DNA of 41,732 nt from CAXXIC01 sp964534355 (GTDB taxonomy: Bacteria; Bacteroidota; Bacteroidia; Bacteroidales; UBA7332). Position 1 is the stretch's first letter, and each line of letters begins with the position of its first letter. The notes beneath the pieces are model-generated. The model was not told the DNA's origin. It made no database searches and saw nothing but the letters and a program-made list of their open reading frames with translations. The position numbers and the translations under genes were made by a program. Shown piece by piece: positions 1-7,546 of the stretch. The DNA lies in assembly GCA_964534355.1 (NCBI GenBank), contig CAZHNZ010000023.1, positions 1 to 41,732 of the forward strand. Reading direction: 5' to 3'.

Positions 1-1335
1 GCACATAATGAGAAAACAGTTGAAAATTTTAAAAAAGGTTTGATGGGCTCTGGTTTTGCCGGAGAGCAAATAAATGATTTGAAAAAAGCTGATTATTTAG
101 ACGATGTAAACTTGAATCAATTTGGCAAGATTCCAGAAGATTGGTGGGAGATGGCTATTGCTGCAAGATATCCCGTTGATGGAATCAAAAGGACTGGTTA
201 TCCAACTGAAAAACCATTTCCATTATTAGAAAGAATAATTAAAGCTGGAAGTAAAAGAGGCGATTTAATAGCCGATTTCTTTGGCGGAAGTGGCACAGCC
301 GCCGCAGTTGCAGAGAAGTTGGGCCGCAAATGGATAAGTACAGATTTGGGCCGTTTCTCTATCCACTCACAGCGCAAGCGATTGATAGGAGTGCAACGCG
401 AGTTGCAGGCATCGGGTAAAGATTTCCGGGCGTTTGAGTTGCTCAATCTGGGGAAATATGAACGACAGTTTTTTATGGACGATTTAACCAACGGCAAACG
501 CAAAGCCAAAGAAGAAACCTATATCGACCTGATACTCGAAGCCTACAAAGCCAAACGTATAGATGGTCATGGCACACTGCACGGCAGCAAATCGGGTAGG
601 TTTGTGCATATCGGCCCGTTGGATGTGCCGGTTACACAGAGCAGGTTGATGGGAATATTCGATGAGTGTTGTCAAAAACTTTATACGCAGGTGGATGTGT
701 TGGGCTTTGAGTTCGAAATGGGACTTACGCCCCAATTTATTCAGGAATTAAAAGAAAAAGGAGTTTCTATAACGCTGAAATACATTCCGAAAGATGTGTT
801 TGATGTGCGTGCGGTTGCCAAAGGGCAGGCCAAATTTTACGATGTAGCCTACCTCAATGCTGATGTAAAAGTCAACGGCAGAAGTGTTTGCATCGAATTG
901 ACCGATTTTGTGACCCACTACACGCAAGACGATATCGAAGAGCTTCAACAGTCGATGCGAGCCGGTAGCAAGGTTGTTATAGAGGATGGTCAGATTATAA
1001 AAGTAGAAAAAGACAAAAACGGCATTATCACACGCACCCTACTTACCCAAAACTGGTACGATTGGATTGACTATTGGGCGATTGACTTCGACTACCTGAG
1101 TAAACCCGAAATAATAAAGGTTCCCAACGAAGCCGGTGAAATAGAAGAAAAATGGACAGGGAATTATATTTTCGAGAACGAATGGCAGAGTTTCAGAACT
1201 AAAAAAACGCCTTCTCTCGATTTCAGAAGTGTGGCGTATCAATACAAGAAACCCGGCAAATACAAAGCTATGGTGAAAGTGGTCGATATTCTGGGTATCG
1301 ACACCAGCAAAGTTATTGATATAATTGTTGAGTGA
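1..1335 (+). CDS. DNA methyltransferase, type III Mod-like, 3' part (5' end outside window)
   Basis: The frame is open to the first base of the window, so the N-terminus, including the expected DPPY catalytic motif, is missing. The visible part starts with a target-recognition-like stretch, then the motif X region (PTEKPFPLLERII) and the AdoMet-binding motif I (DFFGGSGT, about codons 92-99 of the visible frame). Motif X/I at the C-terminal side of the catalytic motif is the beta-class order seen in type III Mod subunits, which methylate adenine N6. About 330 residues follow motif I. They are of unknown function and end in a PKD-like strand pattern (PGKYKAMVKVVD). No restriction (Res/helicase) gene follows, because the next gene is on the other strand. 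A partner would have to lie upstream, or this is an orphan methylase. The family call is firm; target and restriction partner are unknown. Confidence 0.8.
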   Translation, partial: AHNEKTVENFKKGLMGSGFAGEQINDLKKADYLDDVNLNQFGKIPEDWWEMAIAARYPVDGIKRTGYPTEKPFPLLERIIKAGSKRGDLIADFFGGSGTAAAVAEKLGRKWISTDLGRFSIHSQRKRLIGVQRELQASGKDFRAFELLNLGKYERQFFMDDLTNGKRKAKEETYIDLILEAYKAKRIDGHGTLHGSKSGRFVHIGPLDVPVTQSRLMGIFDECCQKLYTQVDVLGFEFEMGLTPQFIQELKEKGVSITLKYIPKDVFDVRAVAKGQAKFYDVAYLNADVKVNGRSVCIELTDFVTHYTQDDIEELQQSMRAGSKVVIEDGQIIKVEKDKNGIITRTLLTQNWYDWIDYWAIDFDYLSKPEIIKVPNEAGEIEEKWTGNYIFENEWQSFRTKKTPSLDFRSVAYQYKKPGKYKAMVKVVDILGIDTSKVIDIIVE

Positions 1336-1340
1336 AAAAA

Positions 1341-1390
1341 AACGACTCATCTGAATATTGCTTTTTACTTTGCATTGCAGATGAGCCGTT
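1341..1390 (-). terminator. Rho-independent terminator for the DUF2271/T9SS gene
   Basis: The arms 1341-1353 and 1378-1390 are inverted copies of 13 bp with one mismatch, separated by 24 bp. Read on the minus strand, the hairpin is followed by an unbroken T-run (the A-run at 1335-1342 on the plus strand). It lies about 105 bp past the stop of the minus-strand gene ending at 1497, and may also stop transcription from the methyltransferase side. Confidence 0.6.
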
Positions 1391-1496
1391 GTAGGTGTTA
1401 TTTGCTCCGTCCCGTCCGATATGATGCCGTAGAAAGGTGATGTTCTTTCAGTGGAATATGCATTCCCACTTTTTTAATATTATAGGAATCGTTATC

Positions 1497-2300
1497 CTAT
1501 TTCACCAATATCTTTCGGCTCACCGACACATTATCAGCATCTGTCAGTTTGACAATGTAGATGCCCGCATTGAGTTTGTTGAGGCTCAGGGTTTGAGGTG
1601 CTGCGCCAATGTTTCGGGCTTGCAGCAGCTTTCCGGTAGCATCGAACATAAGTAGTCTCACCTGTTTGCGAAGCTGATTGTCGAAGTTGATTTGCAGCGA
1701 TTTAGCGGTGGGATTGTAAAACAAATCGTATGCCTGATTGTCCGGAATCAAAGAGATGGCCGATGCGGGGGCTGTATATGTGAGCGATGCATTGCGGAAA
1801 TATACGCCGGGACTGGTAGTCACGTTGGGGAAATTAATTGTTTTGCCCGATCCGCCTTTGGTGAAAGCGTATTGTATAAACTTTCCTGTGGCATCTTCTT
1901 CGGTAAATTCGACATTAATATAGTAGTCGCCATCGGGTACGGCTGCGCCTTTGTAGTCTTTGCAATCCCACTTAAACGGGATGCGTGAGGTGGTGCCCGA
2001 TGAGTAAGCATAGTTGTGCTCATCGAGACTTGCACCTGTCTGTCCGTCAGTCATATTGGCTTTCGAGTCTGTTTTCCACCGTGTGAGATAGTAGGTGTAG
2101 GAGTACGATTGACGGTTAATGGTTTTTACATATGTGCCATCAGCCTTTGTTATCCAAAGTGCAAAAATATGGGATGGAGAGTAACGTCCGTCGTAGGTGA
2201 CAGTGGTTACATTAAATGTCAGACTTTGAGCTGAAATGTAGGTGGTTGCAGAAAGGACAAACAGAAGAAATAAGAGTTTTTTGAGGTCAAATTTTTTCAT
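1497..2300 (-). CDS. Secreted DUF2271 protein with T9SS C-terminal sorting domain
   Basis: This 267-residue protein begins with a typical signal peptide (KKLLFLLFVLSATTYISAQ, cleavage after about residue 24). The middle part (about residues 27-175) carries the DUF2271/FlgD-like pattern, including WDCKDYKG, VPDGDYYINVEF and TEEDATGK. A T9SS type A sorting domain fills the last 75 or so residues (FYNPTAKSLQINF, then GIYIVKLTDADNVSVSRKILVK split over two strands). The expected location is the cell surface or outside, after passage through the T9SS. DUF2271 proteins have no settled function. It is a single gene with its own terminator and no close partner. The ATG at 2300 is chosen because the signal peptide begins there. 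Confidence 0.85.
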   Translation of the reverse strand: MKKFDLKKLLFLLFVLSATTYISAQSLTFNVTTVTYDGRYSPSHIFALWITKADGTYVKTINRQSYSYTYYLTRWKTDSKANMTDGQTGASLDEHNYAYSSGTTSRIPFKWDCKDYKGAAVPDGDYYINVEFTEEDATGKFIQYAFTKGGSGKTINFPNVTTSPGVYFRNASLTYTAPASAISLIPDNQAYDLFYNPTAKSLQINFDNQLRKQVRLLMFDATGKLLQARNIGAAPQTLSLNKLNAGIYIVKLTDADNVSVSRKILVK

Positions 2301-2398
2301 ATTCAGAATAGATTAGAGGATTATTAAGTCTATTTAAATTGGAATTGTTTTAATTATACTACTTAATAATGCATTTCACATCTATTTTGTTCAACAAA

Positions 2399-2437
2399 AA
2401 TGCCTGATGTATCCAACATTCAGACACATCAGGCATT
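2399..2437 (-). terminator. Rho-independent terminator of rubrerythrin gene
   Basis: A perfect 12-bp inverted repeat (2399-2410 with 2426-2437) encloses a 15-nt loop. On the minus strand it is followed by five T bases. It starts 27 bp past the rubrerythrin stop codon and fits a transcription terminator for that gene. Confidence 0.7.
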
Positions 2438-2463
2438 ATAGGGCTAAAAAACGGCGAATCAGA

Positions 2464-3042
2464 TCAATAGTTTGTTTTCTTGGGTTCGAAATGCGCTTTG
2501 GGGTGGTCGCAGGCCGGGCAGTTTTCGAGTGCCTTTTTGCCGGTGTGTACATATCCGCAGTTGCGGCATTGCCATTCAATCTCTTCGTCGCGTTCGAAGA
2601 ACTTTTCGGCTACTAATCTTTCGTGTAGTTTGAGGTATCGGGCTTCATGTTCTGCCTCTACTTTGGCAATCATTTTGAAGGCCGTCGCCACTTTTTTGAA
2701 GCCTTCAGCTTCGGCAATGCGGGCAAATTCGGGGTAAAGCTCTGTCCACTCTTCGTTTTCGCCGGCAGCGGCAGCCGCAAGGTTCTCGGCTGTGGTGCTC
2801 AGTATGCCGGCCGGATAAGAGGCTGTAATTTCTACCATTCCACCTTCGAGGAATTTGAAGAATGTTTTTGCATGCGCTTTTTCCTGTTCCGCCGTTTCGA
2901 GAAAAATGGCGGAAATCTGCTCGTATCCCTCTTTTTTGGCGATGCCGGCAAAATAGGTGTAGCGATTGCGGGCCTGCGATTCACCTGCAAATGCTTTAAG
3001 CAGATTTTGTTCGGTTTGAGTTCCTTTGATACTTTTTTCCAT
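2464..3042 (-). CDS. rbr: Rubrerythrin (NADH/rubredoxin-linked peroxide reductase)
   Basis: This 192-residue protein has the standard two-domain layout. The N-terminal ferritin-like four-helix domain (about residues 1-145) carries di-iron ligand motifs such as GESQARNRY, ETAEQEKAH and KVEAEHEARY. The C-terminal rubredoxin-like domain has Cys159, Cys162, Cys175 and Cys178 in two CxxC pairs. Rubrerythrins reduce hydrogen peroxide to water in the cytoplasm of anaerobes and microaerophiles. The length matches the family and all iron ligands that can be seen are present. It is transcribed alone, with a terminator just behind it and a divergent regulator gene in front. Catalase and yaaA elsewhere in the window serve the same stress. 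Confidence 0.95.
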   Translation of the reverse strand: MEKSIKGTQTEQNLLKAFAGESQARNRYTYFAGIAKKEGYEQISAIFLETAEQEKAHAKTFFKFLEGGMVEITASYPAGILSTTAENLAAAAAGENEEWTELYPEFARIAEAEGFKKVATAFKMIAKVEAEHEARYLKLHERLVAEKFFERDEEIEWQCRNCGYVHTGKKALENCPACDHPKAHFEPKKTNY

Positions 3043-3297
3043 AGCGATAATTTGTATAAATGGGTTTGTATAATTGGCTCAGTGATTGAGCAAAAGAGAT
3101 TTGTCTATCTTCAAAAATGTTATGTGAAGTGAAAAAATGCAATTGTAGCTGTAAAATTACAAATAAAAATGAAACATGCGCAATAAACCGACCGTTTTTT
3201 TAAATCTATATGACTATCTTTGTTTCTGGATAATTGCTTGTGGCCGATGTGGGCTAATATCCGTTTAACTATTTTACTTACTTGTACTTATACAAAA
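3043..3297. other. Divergent intergenic region between rbr and the HTCS gene
   Basis: This 255-bp AT-rich region must hold the start signals of both rubrerythrin (minus) and the HTCS gene (plus). A good TAnnTTTG box is visible only for the HTCS gene (3215-3222). No clear box was found for rubrerythrin. Confidence 0.5.
3215..3222 (+). promoter_or_regulatory. Candidate -7 promoter box of the HTCS gene
   Basis: TATCTTTG matches the Bacteroidota -7 consensus TAnnTTTG exactly. A T-run at 3195-3201 lies upstream, but no TTTG box sits at the ideal 19-bp spacing. The start codon at 3298 leaves a leader of about 70 nt. Confidence 0.5.
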
Positions 3298-6200
3298 ATG
3301 AAGAACGAATTAAGATATTTTGGCATATTGTTAATTACCCTCATATTAATACCATTAACACATGCTGCCAATTTTAACTTCGGACATATCTCGACTAACG
3401 ATGGTCTTTCGGACAATCAGGTCAATTACATCACCAAAGATAGTAAGGGCTTTGTATGGTTTGCCAATAAAAACGGGCTCAACCGGTTTGACGGTACCCG
3501 TATAAAAGTATATCAGAGCGATAAAAGCGACTCTACGGCCATGCCCGATAGTTATGTGGAGACAGTAGAAGAGGCATATGATGGTAAGTTGTGGCTCAAT
3601 TCGTATGGTGGTATTTATGTTTTCGATCCATTAAAAGAGGCATTCACAACCAATTTGTACGAAATTTATGGGGTGTTCGGGGTAAAAGATTATTCGGTTT
3701 ACCGATATAATATTGATGATGATAAGAATATCTGGTTATTGTCATTGCACAATGTTTTTTATTTCGAAGGAAAAAAGCGAAAGCTGCATGTGATACCGAT
3801 AAGTAATGCTAAAAAGGCGAAGCAGGGGCTTCCAATTTCTGTCTATAAGCGGAAAGATTTGGTCTGGATAGCTTATGATAAAGGTGTTATCGAAGAGTAT
3901 GATAGCCGAACACTTAAACTGCAACGTGTTGATTTTGAATTGGCTGATTATTTCAATAAAAAAGTGTTGAAACAGCAATACAATGTACGCATTTTTACGG
4001 ATAGTGACTTTAATCTGTGGGCATATGGAATGGATTCGGGTGTTTTTGTTTACAATAGAATAAGTCAGAAATGGTCATTTAATGATCCCGATTCGAAACT
4101 CAATACCATCTCTTCAGTTATAAACAGTGTAAAACAGGATTTTAGTGGTCGTATCTGGATGGCTTCGGAACAAAACGGTGTTTATATATTTGACAAATAT
4201 ATTAGTGATTTGCATAATCTTCGCCAAAATCCGATGGAAGAGCGGGGTCTGTCGCACAACTCTGTACAAGCGCTTTATGTAGATGATTTGGGTATTGTAT
4301 GGGTGGGCACATTCAAACAGGGTGTAGATTATTACCACAAAGATATTCTGAAATTTAAGATAGAAAAGGAGAATCCGTATAACAAACAGAGTTTGCCCTA
4401 CAACGATATCAACTGCTTTCTGGAAGATCGCAGCGGTAATCTTTGGATGGGTACCAATGGTGATGGGCTTATTGTGCGCAACAAAACGGGTGAGTATAAA
4501 CAATACCGGCCCGGTGGAGTGGGCGGATTATCGTCGGGTGTAATCGTTTCATTGCGGCAGGATAGTGTAGGTAAAATCTGGATTGGCACCTATCTGGGCG
4601 GGGTGAATGTGTTTGACGGCAAAAGTTTTAAGGTGTACAAGAGCACAGAGAATGACCCTTTTTCGCTTTCTGCAAACAGTATATGGGACATTGCTTTTGA
4701 CAAATACAACCGGATGTGGGTGGCCACGCTGGGTGGCGGTATAGATTGTTTCGATTCGAAGATGAAAAAGCTGGATAACTTCTCGAAAGCAGACAGTTCG
4801 CTGGTCTCTTCGTTTGCCCTTAATTTGCTTCCGGATGGAAACCTTTTGCATGTGGGAACGGGAGAAGGTGTATCAACAATAGATTTGCAGAGCATGCGTC
4901 CGGTGCCTTTCTTTGTATTCAAAGGCAAGAATAAATGCCTGAGTAATGTGAATGTGAATCTGATTTTCAAAGATAGCCGCGGATTGTACTGGATTGGCAC
5001 CCGCGAGGGGTTGAACTGTTACAACAAGAAACGGGAAGAGTTGTATATTTTTGGGGTAAAAGACGGATTGCCCGACAACATAATTCATGCAATGGTGGAA
5101 GACCAAAATCATTGTCTCTGGATCTCTACGCTAAAAGGCATCTGTCGGGTAGATTTTGAAAAATCGGGTGGAGGTTTGCGCCCACTTTTTGTGACATTTG
5201 ACGAGAAAAGCGGATTGCAAAGCCCGCCATTCAACTACAAAGCCGGCCTGAGGGCACTTGATAATACAATCTATTTTGCAGGAGCAAAGGGAATTAACTA
5301 TTTCAATGCCGATGATATAAAGAATCAAAGTGTTGAGATACCGGTGGTTTTTACCGATTTTCAGATTTACAATAAAAGTATTCGTCCGGGGCATCTTTAC
5401 GGAGACAGAATTATACTTCAACAGAGTATTTCCTCCACAGATCGGGTAGAACTCGATTACAGCGATAATTTTTTCTCGCTCGAATTTGCTGCGCTCAACT
5501 ACTTTATGCCCGGTGTGAGCGACTATTATTACAAATTGGATGGATTCAATACTGAGTGGCTCAAAACAGACGCCAATATGCACAAGGTAACTTTCACCAA
5601 TTTGAGTCCGGGTAAATATACATTGTTGGTAAAAGCGGCCCTCAGAGATGGGCAGATGGGTAATATTACGCGACTTGTCATTGTTATTCGTCCGCCCTGG
5701 TGGTTGTCCAATGTGGCCATTTTCTGTTATATATTGCTGGTAGTTCTGGTATTTTATTTTGTTCGTCGCTCATTTATAGTAAAGAACAACAAAAAAATAG
5801 CCCGTAACCACGAGAAGATGGAGGCCGATAAACTACATAAGATTGACGAAATGAAGTTGAAATTCTTCACCAATATCAGTCATGAGTTTCGCACCCCGCT
5901 AACCCTGATACAGGCACCGCTAGAGAAGCTGGCCGGGAAGGTAAGAGATGCCGAGTCGCAGATGCATCTGGATATTATTTCGAGAAATGCACAGCAATTG
6001 TTATCGTTGGTCAATCAGGTGCTCGATTTCAGGAAGCTGGAAGATTCGCAACCGGTTTTGACCTGTTCCCGTGGCGATATTATTGACTATCTGAGCGGTA
6101 TATTTTCCGATTTTTCGGGTGGATTTTCGAAGAAAGATATCCGGGCCGGATTCAATAGCACGCTTAGTTCGTTGCTGGTCAATTTCGACAAAGAGAAGAT

Positions 6201-7416
6201 ACGCAAAATTGTCTCGAATCTGCTGTCGAATGCCCTGAAATTTACGCCCGTTGGTGGAGAAATAACGATGTCTGTAGAGGCCGGGATAGAGCCCAATACC
6301 CATACTGTGAACCTGAAAATCAGTGTGGTGGACAATGGGATAGGCATTGCCACAGAGCATCAGGAGAAGATTTTTGAACGCTTTTATCAGGTGTCGCATC
6401 ATAGCGAGGGTGGACAGGGAAGTGGTATCGGACTTCATTTGGTGAAGGAGTATCTGCAATTGATGCACGGCGATGTGGAGCTGCAAAGTGTGGAAGGAGA
6501 AGGTAGTACATTTACTATCCGGATACCACTCGAACTGATTCATCTGGAGCACTCTACCGCAAAGCCTGTTGCCGGAAATGGCGGTCGCGCAGAAGGCCTG
6601 GTTGCCGATGCGGAGACCGATCAGGCCATGCCGTTGGTATTGGTGGTAGAGGACAATCCTGATCTTCGTGTATTCCTCAAAGATTGTCTGAAAGAGAATT
6701 ACAGAGTAATAGAGGCCGCCAATGGCGCCAAAGGTCTCGATGTCGCCCGCAAGTTGATGCCCGATCTCATTATCAGCGACATCATGATGCCTGTGATGGA
6801 TGGCATGGAGATGAGCAAGCGACTGAAAAGCGAGCTGGTGACTTCGCATATTCCGATTATTCTTTTGACCGCCAAAATATCGGAAGAGACTAAGTTGCAG
6901 GGGTTGCAGTTGGGGATAGACGATTACATGACCAAGCCTTTTAATCTGGAAGAGTTATTATTGAAAATCAGGAATATAGCTAATCAGCGAGAGATATTGC
7001 AGAAACGTTTTCAGAAGAAAATTGAGGTATCGCCCGATCAGATAGCTATCACTTCGCTCGATGAAAAACTGCTCGAGAAGGCCATTAAGATCGTGGAAGA
7101 TAACATGTCGAACAGCGAATTGTCTGTAGAAGAGATGAGCCGTATGCTGGGAATGAGTCGGGTGCAGTTGTACAAAAAACTGCTTTCTATAACGGGCAAA
7201 ACCCCGATTGAGTTTATCCGCATCATTCGTCTTAAACGGGCCGCGTTGTTGCTGGAGAAGAGTCAGATGTCTGTCTCTGAGATTGCTTACGAGGTGGGAT
7301 TCAATACGCCGCGTTACTTCAGCCGCTATTTTAAAGAAGAGTATAATATGACCCCTTCGGCCTATTGTGAAATGAAAGGCGCCGCCAAGAAGGAGTGGGA
7401 CAGGGAGGAGGAATAA
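3298..7416 (+). CDS. Hybrid two-component system sensor/regulator (HTCS), one polypeptide
   Basis: The frame also has a start at 3220, but the ATG at 3298 is preferred because it opens directly on a signal peptide (YFGILLITLILIPLTHA) and leaves the promoter box outside the gene. The 1372-residue protein contains, in order: periplasmic beta-propeller repeats of Reg_prop type (about 30-700, many with patterns like GLSDNQVNYITKDSKGFVW); a Y_Y_Y domain (about 718-798); one membrane helix (about 802-825); a kinase domain with phospho-acceptor His862 in HEFRTP, followed by the N box NLLSNALKF and the G boxes; a receiver domain with Asp1161; and an AraC-type helix-turn-helix (about 1280-1355). HTCS proteins usually sense glycan fragments in the periplasm and activate nearby genes. 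Here no SusC/SusD pair follows, so the likely target is the operon starting at 7547. All catalytic motifs appear intact. Confidence 0.95.
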   Translation: MKNELRYFGILLITLILIPLTHAANFNFGHISTNDGLSDNQVNYITKDSKGFVWFANKNGLNRFDGTRIKVYQSDKSDSTAMPDSYVETVEEAYDGKLWLNSYGGIYVFDPLKEAFTTNLYEIYGVFGVKDYSVYRYNIDDDKNIWLLSLHNVFYFEGKKRKLHVIPISNAKKAKQGLPISVYKRKDLVWIAYDKGVIEEYDSRTLKLQRVDFELADYFNKKVLKQQYNVRIFTDSDFNLWAYGMDSGVFVYNRISQKWSFNDPDSKLNTISSVINSVKQDFSGRIWMASEQNGVYIFDKYISDLHNLRQNPMEERGLSHNSVQALYVDDLGIVWVGTFKQGVDYYHKDILKFKIEKENPYNKQSLPYNDINCFLEDRSGNLWMGTNGDGLIVRNKTGEYKQYRPGGVGGLSSGVIVSLRQDSVGKIWIGTYLGGVNVFDGKSFKVYKSTENDPFSLSANSIWDIAFDKYNRMWVATLGGGIDCFDSKMKKLDNFSKADSSLVSSFALNLLPDGNLLHVGTGEGVSTIDLQSMRPVPFFVFKGKNKCLSNVNVNLIFKDSRGLYWIGTREGLNCYNKKREELYIFGVKDGLPDNIIHAMVEDQNHCLWISTLKGICRVDFEKSGGGLRPLFVTFDEKSGLQSPPFNYKAGLRALDNTIYFAGAKGINYFNADDIKNQSVEIPVVFTDFQIYNKSIRPGHLYGDRIILQQSISSTDRVELDYSDNFFSLEFAALNYFMPGVSDYYYKLDGFNTEWLKTDANMHKVTFTNLSPGKYTLLVKAALRDGQMGNITRLVIVIRPPWWLSNVAIFCYILLVVLVFYFVRRSFIVKNNKKIARNHEKMEADKLHKIDEMKLKFFTNISHEFRTPLTLIQAPLEKLAGKVRDAESQMHLDIISRNAQQLLSLVNQVLDFRKLEDSQPVLTCSRGDIIDYLSGIFSDFSGGFSKKDIRAGFNSTLSSLLVNFDKEKIRKIVSNLLSNALKFTPVGGEITMSVEAGIEPNTHTVNLKISVVDNGIGIATEHQEKIFERFYQVSHHSEGGQGSGIGLHLVKEYLQLMHGDVELQSVEGEGSTFTIRIPLELIHLEHSTAKPVAGNGGRAEGLVADAETDQAMPLVLVVEDNPDLRVFLKDCLKENYRVIEAANGAKGLDVARKLMPDLIISDIMMPVMDGMEMSKRLKSELVTSHIPIILLTAKISEETKLQGLQLGIDDYMTKPFNLEELLLKIRNIANQREILQKRFQKKIEVSPDQIAITSLDEKLLEKAIKIVEDNMSNSELSVEEMSRMLGMSRVQLYKKLLSITGKTPIEFIRIIRLKRAALLLEKSQMSVSEIAYEVGFNTPRYFSRYFKEEYNMTPSAYCEMKGAAKKEWDREEE

Positions 7417-7483
7417 AATTGGCTGTTCGCTGATAAAATAGACCATTTGACTGATTTCTTTTTTTAAGGGCATTTTTGTGTTG

Positions 7484-7491
7484 TACATTTG
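7484..7491 (+). promoter_or_regulatory. Candidate promoter box overlapping the terminator hairpin
   Basis: TACATTTG fits TAnnTTTG, with a T-rich stretch at 7459-7465 at roughly the right distance upstream. Its last base is the first base of the hairpin at 7491. Initiation a few bases further on would start RNA within the 5' arm of that hairpin. This could be the operon promoter; evidence is sequence pattern only. Confidence 0.4.
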
Positions 7492-7534
7492 AAGCAAATC
7501 CGGTAATCTGTACCGGATTTGCTTCACGTTTTTT
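7491..7534 (+). terminator. Perfect 15-bp hairpin with T-run between HTCS gene and operon
   Basis: The arms 7491-7505 and 7511-7525 are perfect inverted copies with a 5-nt loop, followed after three bases by six T (7529-7534). It has the form of a strong intrinsic terminator for the HTCS transcript. The next start codon is only 12 bp beyond the T-run, so a conventional leader for the operon would have to include part or all of the hairpin. Confidence 0.85.
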
Positions 7535-7546
7535 AATAGCGGATGT

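Noticed and set aside
6001..6849. 282-codon open frame on the minus strand inside the HTCS gene
   Set aside because: It lies wholly opposite the conserved kinase and receiver domains and its translation shows no domain pattern; it is a by-product of codon bias.
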